A stretch of 64,000 nucleotides of DNA from Sphingobacterium sp. ML3W (lineage in GTDB: Bacteria; Bacteroidota; Bacteroidia; Sphingobacteriales; Sphingobacteriaceae): contig NZ_CP009278.1 of NCBI RefSeq assembly GCF_000747525.1, positions 2,728,001-2,792,000 on the forward strand, given 5' to 3'. Each line of letters begins with the position of its first letter. The first letter of the stretch is position 1. Below, piece after piece: positions 54,957 through 62,734 of the stretch. Both the position numbers and the translations under genes were made by a program. The notes beneath the pieces were generated by a model that was not told the DNA's origin, did not search any database, and was given only the letters and a program-made list of their open reading frames with translations.

Positions 54957-55151
54957 ATGCAGTTAGGAAAACAGATAAAAGAAATAAGAGAACGAAAAGG
55001 ATTCACTCAAAAAGAGTTAGCTATTGTATCTGGTTTATCTGAGGATACCATCTCTAAAATTGAATCTGGCAAAAACCAGAATCCTACGGTATATGTAATC
55101 AAAACTATTTCGAAAGCTTTAGACAACATTCAATTTAATATATACAAGTAA
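54957..55151 (+). CDS. Cro/C1-type HTH regulator (64 aa)
   Basis: Single XRE HTH domain: GKQIKEIRERKGFTQKELAIVSGLSEDTISKIESGKNQNPTVYVIKTISKALD. It is first in a three-gene + strand island and has a GAGTGGG ribosome-binding-like site. It is the only Cro-like protein in the window, so it is a good candidate to read the GATTAGTnnnACTAAAC palindromes or the TGTAAAC words. It may be autoregulated through site 6, 60 bases upstream. Confidence 0.85.
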   Translation: MQLGKQIKEIRERKGFTQKELAIVSGLSEDTISKIESGKNQNPTVYVIKTISKALDNIQFNIYK

Positions 55152-55168
55152 TTGAAAATAAGATAATT

Positions 55169-55441
55169 ATGAAATTAATAGGAAGTAGAATTTTAGTGAC
55201 CCCTGTTCAATCTGAAACAAAAAGAGAATCAGGTATTTATGTGCCTCAAACTGTAAAAAAACAGATAAATCGAGGTGAAATTTCTTTGGTTGGAAATACT
55301 GTAAAACCGTCAGGTGTATTCCCAAATGGATTAGATATCGGTCAAAAAGTAATCTTTAAAGATGGGGCTGGAATTGATTATGAGCACGAAGGAGTTCCAT
55401 GTAAAATAATGTTTGATTACGATATCATCGCAATTATTTAA
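55169..55441 (+). CDS. GroES-like co-chaperonin (phage-encoded)
   Basis: A 90-residue Cpn10 protein: KLIGSRILVTPVQSETKRESGIYVPQT, a mobile-loop region, RGEISLVGNTVKPSG and the closing IMFDYDIIAII. It is close in size to cellular GroES. Like T4 gp31 and RB49 CocO it could replace or modify host GroES during capsid folding. It is placed between the scaffold and portal genes, on the opposite strand. Confidence 0.82.
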   Translation: MKLIGSRILVTPVQSETKRESGIYVPQTVKKQINRGEISLVGNTVKPSGVFPNGLDIGQKVIFKDGAGIDYEHEGVPCKIMFDYDIIAII

Positions 55442-55463
55442 TTCATCAATAAATTTATACAAA

Positions 55464-55637
55464 ATGACAAATTTTAAAAAATTAGAGGAAACATTCCTTG
55501 AAGCAAAACAAGATCATGAAAAATTTGAAAATGGCAATAAAACTGCTGGTACCAGAGTAAGAAATCACATGCAAAAACTTAAATCCATTGCTCAAGATAT
55601 TCGCAATGAAGTACTAGCTAAAAAGAAAAGTGCATAA
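55464..55637 (+). CDS. Histone H1-like (Hc1-type) protein
   Basis: A 57-residue basic protein from ATG 55464 (an in-frame ATG at 55413 lies inside the GroES gene). The sequence KKLEETFLEAKQDHEKFENGNKTAGTRVRNHMQKLKSIAQDIRNEVLAKKK closely matches the N-terminal motif of Bacteroidetes H1-like proteins (..EKF..GNKxAGTRxRKxMQDLKxLAQxIRxEV). These bind DNA and alter nucleoid structure. A terminator follows. Confidence 0.8.
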   Translation: MTNFKKLEETFLEAKQDHEKFENGNKTAGTRVRNHMQKLKSIAQDIRNEVLAKKKSA

Positions 55638-55659
55638 CTAAAATGCTATTGGTAAAATC

Positions 55660-55697
55660 AAAAAAAGGGACTAATCTTACGAATAGTCCCTTTTTTT
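55660..55697. terminator. Bidirectional terminator between H1-like and portal genes
   Basis: Perfect 14-bp stem AAAAAAAGGGACTA / TAGTCCCTTTTTTT with a 10-base loop; A-run and T-run let it stop transcripts from both sides. Confidence 0.88.
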
Positions 55698-55714
55698 ATG
55701 CAATAAAATTATCC

Positions 55715-58111
55715 TTATTTATTTTTGCGAGAGTAATTGTCAGAACTCCATCCCCAGATATTTTGAACTGCTGCGGTTTTTCTTTCTTCCTCAGATTTAG
55801 CTCTATTTTCCTCTATCTTAAACATAGACTTAGCACGTTCGATCTCAATCTGAGATTGTAATCCTAATTGATGCTCCTGTTCTTGGAGTTGCGATTGGTT
55901 TTCTGCTGTTTGCTGATTAGACATCATCTGTGATTGCTGATTTTCTTGTACTGATTGAGCTCGTTCACGCTTATCTTCATCCGCACGTATTTCTTCAATT
56001 TGAGCTAAAATTAATTGTGCTTGTTTAACCTTACCAGCCTTAATCATTGACCATATTAAGAAATAATCTGATGGCAAAATACCTCCACTACCAGCCTGTC
56101 TCCGCAGATCACGCATACGAGCTATATCTTGTAGCAAAGCTAATTTATCATCTTCATTTGGAGCAATTTCTAATCTGATATCAAAATCATAGGAATCTAG
56201 ATTGGTAGAAATCTTAATATATTGTAAAGCTCGGTTTATAGCCAATCGTTCACGGTCCTTATCAGATATAAATTTAGAAACTACTTGCCATTTATTTTTC
56301 TGACAGCCTATCATTCCTTCTTCCAATTGCATTTTGGCAAATGTCACGGGATATAAAGCATTTGAAGTCGCTTCTATCGCCATACGCGACACACCTAGTC
56401 CAGTTTCAGCACTTGGTGACTGTGCAGAAAACACTTCATTAATTCCCGTTACAATAGAAATCATACTAATATTCCATTCAATATCAGCACGCCATTCCAT
56501 CAACTGCTTAATAACATCTGTCGGTATTGGTTCAATGGCACGAGAACTTGTATTTTGTCCTCCCCAAGGAGTTTGATCATCAACAATCAAAATTCCATCA
56601 TCTTGCAACATTTTCAACAACATCTGTGGCGAATAACTCACTCCATTGATAACAACATTCTCCAATGGTGCTTTTTTGATAATAAATCCAGGAGGAGTCG
56701 GCATAGCTTTCTTTGCCACACGTAATTTCATTAATGAAAGATTCGCATCATCCACAAATGAAATACAACGTTCTACTATACTTGATGTTTCAGTTCTTTG
56801 TACACGATATGGAAATACTACACGCATACCGCCATTCAAATCTTTTTTATAGCTCAAAAATTCATCAATACCATAATCAAAGATATAATTGGTCCCAACA
56901 ATCAATTTACATTTATAAATGACCTGTCGGCTATAGGTTTTCTTCTCCTTCCCATCACGTATATCACGTCCACTTAATTTAAAATTCCCCCGGATCTTAT
57001 TAAAACGAAACCCCTCTCCACTAGTACGATTAACGGAACTATAAGATTCCTCAGCAGTTCCCACCCATCTACAATCGACAACATCTACTGTGATTTGATT
57101 CATCATATTTTGATCAAACCCCTCGTTTCTAAAAAATTGTTGTGCTTGATGATAAAAACCACTAGGCATAGATCCATCTGATGAAGCATATTTCTTCCCT
57201 ATTTCCAGCAATTCCTGATCACTCAACTGAGTAGTTTCTCTTAACTGGGCAATTGAGAGAGATTGAATTTCTCCTGCCCAAGTCATATCGCGATAATCTT
57301 CATATTTGGAATTTGGAATAATTGCCATTTCTGGATCCACATACTCCGATTCTACCAATGTCGCTTCTTTATTTGTTTTCACCCGGGCCATTGCAACTCC
57401 AAGGGTTACCAAATCTTTAGTATGTTTAGCAGAAATACCTTCCCAACCACTTATCTCTTTAGATTTATCTAATAGATTGGCAATTGCTGCTTCTTGCTCT
57501 AGAAATACACCTCCCATCGACGCAAACATATCTACTTCCTTCTCACTACGAAATGCAATAGGTGAACCTTGTATAGCTCCAGCTGGCATCTCAGGGTCAG
57601 ATGCAATTGGCGAACCCATCATTTGATTTAACTCTTCTTTCATCAGCTTATATCGGTCTGAAGTAGATAGTTTCATCGTCGCCAATATTGCTTGCTTACT
57701 TACATTAGATTGATAATCTACAGCACTAGTATCAACATCCCATTTCATTTTCATAAAATACCCAAGTACTACATCTAGCTTTTGAGCCAATATTTTCATA
57801 GGATCCCAAGATATATTTACTGTAGTTTTTGGTCTTTTCCCAGTATTTCTATTTTTTTGTCCAATAATACCATCTTTATATTTGTCAGGACTATTTTTAC
57901 CTGCAGCATATGCGCGCAATGTGGCCACACTATAATTATCAATGACATCACTATAAGGTAACCAACATTTATTATTAACGTATTTGTGTAATATGGTTGA
58001 AGCACATTGCCTAAAATATTCTGGCTTGTTTTTCAATTCTTCACTCAAATTATCTGAAGGAAAATGCAAAGTTTTCGCTCCTTTTAGTTCTTTTTCCAGT
58101 TTAAATTTCAT
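55715..58111 (-). CDS. Portal protein
   Basis: A 798-residue protein right after TerL with the length and layout of large short-tail portal proteins, including those of crAss-like phages: helical N-terminus, beta-rich wing (DVVDCRWVGTAEESYSSVNRTSG), stem-like helices (EPIPTDVIKQLMEWRADIEWNISMIS with GINEVFSAQSPSAETG) and a long C-terminal coiled coil rich in Gln and Glu (NQQSQMMSNQQTAENQSQLQEQEHQ) that would form a barrel inside the head. Identification rests on position, size and the stem/coiled-coil pattern. Confidence 0.8.
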   Translation of the reverse strand: MKFKLEKELKGAKTLHFPSDNLSEELKNKPEYFRQCASTILHKYVNNKCWLPYSDVIDNYSVATLRAYAAGKNSPDKYKDGIIGQKNRNTGKRPKTTVNISWDPMKILAQKLDVVLGYFMKMKWDVDTSAVDYQSNVSKQAILATMKLSTSDRYKLMKEELNQMMGSPIASDPEMPAGAIQGSPIAFRSEKEVDMFASMGGVFLEQEAAIANLLDKSKEISGWEGISAKHTKDLVTLGVAMARVKTNKEATLVESEYVDPEMAIIPNSKYEDYRDMTWAGEIQSLSIAQLRETTQLSDQELLEIGKKYASSDGSMPSGFYHQAQQFFRNEGFDQNMMNQITVDVVDCRWVGTAEESYSSVNRTSGEGFRFNKIRGNFKLSGRDIRDGKEKKTYSRQVIYKCKLIVGTNYIFDYGIDEFLSYKKDLNGGMRVVFPYRVQRTETSSIVERCISFVDDANLSLMKLRVAKKAMPTPPGFIIKKAPLENVVINGVSYSPQMLLKMLQDDGILIVDDQTPWGGQNTSSRAIEPIPTDVIKQLMEWRADIEWNISMISIVTGINEVFSAQSPSAETGLGVSRMAIEATSNALYPVTFAKMQLEEGMIGCQKNKWQVVSKFISDKDRERLAINRALQYIKISTNLDSYDFDIRLEIAPNEDDKLALLQDIARMRDLRRQAGSGGILPSDYFLIWSMIKAGKVKQAQLILAQIEEIRADEDKRERAQSVQENQQSQMMSNQQTAENQSQLQEQEHQLGLQSQIEIERAKSMFKIEENRAKSEEERKTAAVQNIWGWSSDNYSRKNK

Positions 58112-58122
58112 ATTCTAATTAT

Positions 58123-60234
58123 TTAGGCTACTTCGTGATAATCAAACCATTTCGGACCTTCTTGTCCTTCCATATGTCCTCTAGGTAATGTTCTTAATTG
58201 TTTATTGTCACAGGCAATTAATGCCCAACCGAATGCTACACCTAAATCATGCTTCCCTCGATTCTTGCGGTTCATGGCCTGTAAATCTTTAACAAGGTCA
58301 ATGAACTTCATACCGTTCCAATAATTCATCACATAATGCGTTATCAATGTGAAATATTGATCGATGGTATCCGTCGTTGCGGCAATACCACCAGTTTGTT
58401 TAGCTTTAGATTGATCAGCAATTGTCTCCTGAGGTCTAAGCATGATGTATTGTGCATATCCACGATCTTTGAAATATTTTTTTATTGCAGTCTTATTATT
58501 TTCAGGTAGCATTTGGGTACCGTAGTAGATATGCATCATTAACATATCTTCAAAAAATACATTAGGATCATCTTCTCTATTACAATAAATTGCAACTGGA
58601 CATTTACTAGTCCAATCCCAAGCACCATCCAGAGGAATAGAAATACCTTCTGAATCTTCTAGCTTGGCTCCATCTTCCAACTCACTGTACATTTTCATGA
58701 TGACTCCAGCACCTTTTGAAGCCCGAGTTTTATCAGCAACATCTTCATGGTCATAAGGATCCACACCTCCACGGAATCGCTCTACATTTGCTGGATATTT
58801 TTCTCCTGCATAAATAATGTATTTGTTATCGTCCCCATCTTTTAAAAGTTCGCGAACATAAAACTTACCTTCAGGATCTACTTCAAAATAAACTTTAGAA
58901 TCGAACACTCCTCCAGTCCATTTGAAATTACCTCTGACTGTTAAAGGATCATTAATATCTTCTTGAAAAGTCAATCGATTGTAGATATCAGACAAATTCT
59001 CTTTATTAAATGAGGACTGATTACCTGATGGCGTTAAAGCATCTTCTACACAACGGGGAGTTTTACGACGTAACTTTCCTAATTCCTTAATCTTACCTTT
59101 TCGTTCTAATTCTTTCTCCTGGTCATTTAAGAATTTTAGATTCTGTTCTTCTTGAGGAAATCCCCATGCATCATGATTCGTAGAAGAAATAGCGTCAATA
59201 AATACACGGTACAATCCAGAAGTTGTTCGACCATTCCCATCACGTTTTGTAGGATCTGAGTCCTCCCACAGATCAGTCATTTCATCAATCTGTTCATCAT
59301 TGATTTCCTCGATGGTACTTTCAAACATTGCTTTACCTACAATGGTAATACCGTTATCATAGTGTAGACATGGCTTTACTTTATCCCAGCAATCAACAGC
59401 AGACATTTTCTCCAGTTTCCCAAACTCATTCAAGATATAACGATTCAATTCCTCACCATCATAGTGAACTGCTACAGATGGTCCATAATCGATAACACTA
59501 CCAAGTTCTTCGTGTTCATAAATAGACTCTTCCTCCTCACCATTTTCAGCTAAATCGCGAAGTTTTTTTGCTGTTTGAACAGTCATCGGATATTTAAAAT
59601 CCAAAGCTTCATTTGGATCATCCGAACCTTTATGAATTGGTTTCATAAACCAGATCATCCGTTTATGCGCTTTTGTTAAACGCTTAAAGTTTGTTTCCGC
59701 CGAATTATCATTCTTAGATTGCATACCGCACTTCACGTTTTGTACACGTGTCGCATATTCATATTCTAAGTGTAATGTAAATTCGGTGCCACCAACACGA
59801 CGGGGTTTAATAAGAAACAGTCCATAACAATTTATATCCCGAACAATAAAATCCCACAATTGATATAGGAGCGCTTGTTCATAACGAAATTCGGGATGAA
59901 CACCATTTTTGGTCCACCAGTAATTGAGAAAATGGTAATATGGACCAGTTATATATATTGGTTTATTCTTGATCAATACCCAAACGCCATGATGTCGCTT
60001 ATGATATTCATCTTCAATAAATTTCTTTTCTTCTTCTGAAAGATGCTTTTTTTTCCTCTTTAAGGAATTCGGTATTTCGGTACGCCTAAATTTCTGTTCT
60101 TCCTCAGGCAGACCATAATTATCCATTAACTCCAATGGGGGCATTGCAGGTAATGGAATATCCAATTCACTCACCTTGATATAACTCGAAGGTGATGAAT
60201 AATTTAATTCATATAGTTTCTTTTTCTTCTTCAC
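58123..60234 (-). CDS. Terminase large subunit (TerL)
   Basis: A 703-residue DNA-packaging motor. The ATPase part has a Walker A-like FLIKPRRVGGTEFTLHLEYEY near residue 137; the RNase H-like nuclease part has FRGGVDPYDHEDVADKTRASKGAGVIM with Asp and further acidic residues later. The opening GPYYHFLNYWW is characteristic of the terminases of crAss-like and other Bacteroidetes podoviruses. It uses a GTG start (60234): an in-frame TAA lies directly before it and there is no ATG within the first 30 codons. It is 11 bases before the portal gene. Confidence 0.87.
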   Translation of the reverse strand: MKKKKKLYELNYSSPSSYIKVSELDIPLPAMPPLELMDNYGLPEEEQKFRRTEIPNSLKRKKKHLSEEEKKFIEDEYHKRHHGVWVLIKNKPIYITGPYYHFLNYWWTKNGVHPEFRYEQALLYQLWDFIVRDINCYGLFLIKPRRVGGTEFTLHLEYEYATRVQNVKCGMQSKNDNSAETNFKRLTKAHKRMIWFMKPIHKGSDDPNEALDFKYPMTVQTAKKLRDLAENGEEEESIYEHEELGSVIDYGPSVAVHYDGEELNRYILNEFGKLEKMSAVDCWDKVKPCLHYDNGITIVGKAMFESTIEEINDEQIDEMTDLWEDSDPTKRDGNGRTTSGLYRVFIDAISSTNHDAWGFPQEEQNLKFLNDQEKELERKGKIKELGKLRRKTPRCVEDALTPSGNQSSFNKENLSDIYNRLTFQEDINDPLTVRGNFKWTGGVFDSKVYFEVDPEGKFYVRELLKDGDDNKYIIYAGEKYPANVERFRGGVDPYDHEDVADKTRASKGAGVIMKMYSELEDGAKLEDSEGISIPLDGAWDWTSKCPVAIYCNREDDPNVFFEDMLMMHIYYGTQMLPENNKTAIKKYFKDRGYAQYIMLRPQETIADQSKAKQTGGIAATTDTIDQYFTLITHYVMNYWNGMKFIDLVKDLQAMNRKNRGKHDLGVAFGWALIACDNKQLRTLPRGHMEGQEGPKWFDYHEVA

Positions 60235-60280
60235 TTAGCGCAATGGAAAGAACCACCAATGCCATATACGCCATGAAAAC

Positions 60281-60297
60281 AACAAATAATACTAAAC
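60281..60297 (+). promoter_or_regulatory. Degenerate operator-like site 8 (half site)
   Basis: Only the right half (TACTAAAC) matches the palindrome consensus; the left half is lost. It lies 46 bases upstream of the TerL start. Weak. Confidence 0.25.
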
Positions 60298-60322
60298 TAT
60301 TACAATTATAAAAATTGTCAAA

Positions 60323-61315
60323 TTATGACTTCGAAGACTTTTTATTCGAAGTTTTAGTGGTTTTAATATCATCTAAAACATCTGCTTTTACTTCTGATGC
60401 TTTATTGATATCAACGACACTATCTTTTAAAGGTACTTCAACCTCTACAGAACTAATTTCGGAATTATCTTCTAATTTACCAACATTATCCTGATTAGTA
60501 GAATCATCAACAAACAAGACTCCTGAACCAGAACTATTTTTCACCAATTCAATTAGTTCTGAATTTGATTGATGTTTTTCAAAAAATTCACCCAGTAAAA
60601 CATGCTGCTCTTCCGTAGGAATAGCTACAATCCAATCCTGACGATCTTTATAAGAATCATTAGGTGTATCCAAGATATCACCATCCTGCGTCAACACAAA
60701 AATATGATCTTTAGTCAATGACTTAAACCAAAATCCCTTCCATTCTGGGACCTTAACACACTGACCAATATTCAGTAGATTTTCAGCCTGATCCCAGGAC
60801 AAAAAACTAGTTTCTGGATTTGCTTCCACTTTGATATTTTCTCCAACAGATACTCCAGTTACTGCAACCTCTAATTCTGCATCTCGAAGTCTACCTAATT
60901 CTTTACCCAGCCAACAACGAGCCATTGTCGCTGATTTTAAAGCTTCTTGCATCCATAGGAAAACATGAGGATTTAAAGTACCATACAGTGAAGGATTAAG
61001 ACCATTTTCGACCAAACCAATCTTTTCACGGAGAAGTTTAATATTGAAAATATGCTGCCCTTCTTGCATATCCGCAAATACTTTATCTGAAGTATCGGCA
61101 CTCGGATCAATGTATGTAGTCGTTTTATCAGCGCCCAATGCATAAGGATATGGAGTTTCACCCAAAAATTTCAGTGCTAGTCCAATCTCCATTGAACCTT
61201 CCTCCAATTTTGTCTTGGCTAATGCCATTTCTCTACTTCCTGGAAGTACGGCCAATGAACCAACACACATCGCGATCAATATGCGAATTGATTTTAATTT
61301 TTCTGATTTTTGCAT
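60323..61315 (-). CDS. Protein with possible Acb2/Tad1-type helical domain (330 aa)
   Basis: Near residues 20-60, LAVLPGSREMALAKTKLEEGSMEIGLALKFLGETPYP resembles the Acb2/Tad1 hairpin pattern (P-SRE-SLALTKLEEA-M), and a second similar segment, LKSATMARCWLGKELGRL, lies near 125-142. Acb2 proteins sequester cyclic nucleotide signals of CBASS. The middle (about 165-250) is mixed alpha/beta and the C-terminus is acidic and low in complexity (DDIKTTKTSNKKSSKS). It could instead be a structural protein; a domain search decides. Confidence 0.48.
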   Translation of the reverse strand: MQKSEKLKSIRILIAMCVGSLAVLPGSREMALAKTKLEEGSMEIGLALKFLGETPYPYALGADKTTTYIDPSADTSDKVFADMQEGQHIFNIKLLREKIGLVENGLNPSLYGTLNPHVFLWMQEALKSATMARCWLGKELGRLRDAELEVAVTGVSVGENIKVEANPETSFLSWDQAENLLNIGQCVKVPEWKGFWFKSLTKDHIFVLTQDGDILDTPNDSYKDRQDWIVAIPTEEQHVLLGEFFEKHQSNSELIELVKNSSGSGVLFVDDSTNQDNVGKLEDNSEISSVEVEVPLKDSVVDINKASEVKADVLDDIKTTKTSNKKSSKS

Positions 61316-61324
61316 AACCTAGAT

Positions 61325-61525
61325 TTATTTCGTTAATAATTCTAACCGGACATCCAGAACCTCTCGATAAGCAAACATTAATTCATATTGTTTGCGCAAT
61401 AAAGCCTTATTGCCGGTACTTAATTTTTCAAATGATTCTGATACAAGAAAATTACCAAGACCAGTAGTTTTTTCGTTCAATTCCGAACGTTCGATTTTCA
61501 ATCGATCTAAAAATGTTTCACCCAT
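61325..61525 (-). CDS. crAss001_48-like small helical protein (66 aa)
   Basis: A short all-helical protein (ETFLDRLKIERSELNEKTTGLGNFLVSESFEKLSTGNKALLRKQYELMFAYREVLDVRLELL) matching the pattern of small phage proteins named for crAssphage 001 gp48. Function unknown. It sits between the anti-defence-like genes and the Acb2-like protein. Confidence 0.65.
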   Translation of the reverse strand: MGETFLDRLKIERSELNEKTTGLGNFLVSESFEKLSTGNKALLRKQYELMFAYREVLDVRLELLTK

Positions 61526-61529
61526 GATT

Positions 61530-62114
61530 TTATTTTTTACTTCTAAATTCTTCTTTTAAATGAGCGCTAATATGACCTCTATTATCTAGTGATATGTAGT
61601 ATTTTTTATTACTTCCAAACACTTCAACGATCATTTTTTCCTGAGCATTCAGCTTTTTGCCTTTAAGCTTCTCCGCCATTTCTTGCGTCGTCACTTTGAA
61701 GGGATAAATAAGATCAATCAATTCGATAGGTGACACATTGTTTTTCTCGGCAAGCTTATAAATAGCATAAGCCATATTTCTTTCCTTTGAGATACCTAAA
61801 CATTGTTCCATAGCTTCAATCATGCCCCACGCTTTACATGTATCGATAGTGAACTCAGCTGTAACTACGAATTCGTTATCCTCTTCGTCATAATCCTCTG
61901 TTTCGTAAGTTAACGTCAAATTAGAGTCGATACACTGAAAAGCGAATAATCCGCCTGGATCCTTCTGAGCATTATAAAACTTTTCAACAACGTCAAAGTT
62001 AGGAATGACAGCGATATAGCATTTTATTTCAAAAGGTCCATCAAATGCTTTAGACTTTTCGAACTCAGGGAATTGTTTAATAATTCCTTCTGAAACGTAA
62101 TAGTAATCCTTCAT
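61530..62114 (-). CDS. Phage protein of unknown function (194 aa)
   Basis: Not recognised. First half beta-rich and acidic (LTYETEDYDEEDNEFVVTAEFTIDTC), second half helical with a likely HTH-like end (EMAEKLKGKKLNAQEKMIVEV). It lies 1 base after the Tad2 gene and 4 bases before the crAss001_48-like gene, so it is inside the candidate anti-defence cluster. Confidence 0.5.
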   Translation of the reverse strand: MKDYYYVSEGIIKQFPEFEKSKAFDGPFEIKCYIAVIPNFDVVEKFYNAQKDPGGLFAFQCIDSNLTLTYETEDYDEEDNEFVVTAEFTIDTCKAWGMIEAMEQCLGISKERNMAYAIYKLAEKNNVSPIELIDLIYPFKVTTQEMAEKLKGKKLNAQEKMIVEVFGSNKKYYISLDNRGHISAHLKEEFRSKK

Positions 62115-62115
62115 A

Positions 62116-62364
62116 TTAAGGTGCCAGTATTTGCCAATCTTCTGCTAGAATATCTGTCTGAGATGGTGCCCATGGAACTAGGTTTCGTCTTGCATCTAAA
62201 TTGTCTGATATTAACCCTGTAGTATCAATGAATAGATATGGATGAGACATTTTACTGTGCATATTTGGAACTTGCATTTCAATGAAAATACCTTTCCCAT
62301 TCCATCCCAATCTTTGTAGTTTTTCACCTTTTTTTAAAAGGCTTAATGCTTCTTCAAAATTCAT
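62116..62364 (-). CDS. tad2: Thoeris anti-defence 2 (Tad2/DUF2829) protein
   Basis: An 82-residue DUF2829 protein from ATG 62364 (a TTG at 62373 is in frame). The family pattern is clear: NFEEALSLLKKGEKLQRLGWNGKGIFIEM, then LVPWAPSQTDILAEDWQIL at the C-terminus. Tad2 proteins are small tetrameric sponges that bind the gcADPR signal of Thoeris systems; some also bind cyclic nucleotides of CBASS. Its stop and the start of the next gene are 1 base apart. Confidence 0.9.
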   Translation of the reverse strand: MNFEEALSLLKKGEKLQRLGWNGKGIFIEMQVPNMHSKMSHPYLFIDTTGLISDNLDARRNLVPWAPSQTDILAEDWQILAP

Positions 62365-62375
62365 AACTATCAATT

Positions 62376-62696
62376 TTAAGATTTGTATTTTACAACTTCG
62401 AAACTACCCGACAAAATATCAGCAGTTGAAAACTGATATCCAGTAATTGAATTACTCGGACCAATTATTGCAATTTGATCAGTATAGGAAATCTCGTTAA
62501 TTTGAGCTGTCGCATCCTCGAACGACTTTTGAAAATAATCTTTCACCTGATCAGATAAAGAAGTCATTTTCGGAACTACACCAGCAGGAATTACTGCAGG
62601 TATTTGTTTAAAAACCCCAACCTTATTAACAGGCCAAAAACGGTTTCTTACGATCTCGCCCTCATCTAGGGCAGCAATTGCTTCTGAAAAATTCAT
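62376..62696 (-). CDS. Second, divergent Tad2-like protein (106 aa)
   Basis: A 106-residue paralogue: NFSEAIAALDEGEIVRNRFWPVNKVGVFKQIPAVIP, then VVPKMTSLSDQVKDYFQK and DQIAIIGPSNSITGYQFSTADILSGSFEVVKY. It has the longer inserted loop of some DUF2829 members, and the usual WxASQTDxLAEDW end is changed to YQFSTADILSGSF. It follows the palindrome site 7 by 13 bases on the - strand. The paralogue may bind a different signal. Confidence 0.78.
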   Translation of the reverse strand: MNFSEAIAALDEGEIVRNRFWPVNKVGVFKQIPAVIPAGVVPKMTSLSDQVKDYFQKSFEDATAQINEISYTDQIAIIGPSNSITGYQFSTADILSGSFEVVKYKS

Positions 62697-62709
62697 ATAT
62701 AAATATTAA

Positions 62710-62734
62710 AATAGATTAGTTGTACTAATCTATT
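62710..62734 (+). promoter_or_regulatory. Operator-like palindrome, site 7 (strongest)
   Basis: Perfect 11-bp arms AATAGATTAGT / ACTAATCTATT around TGT. It covers the stop codon of the exonuclease gene and lies 13 bases upstream of the Tad2-like start, so it could separate the two and control the anti-defence genes. Confidence 0.7.
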
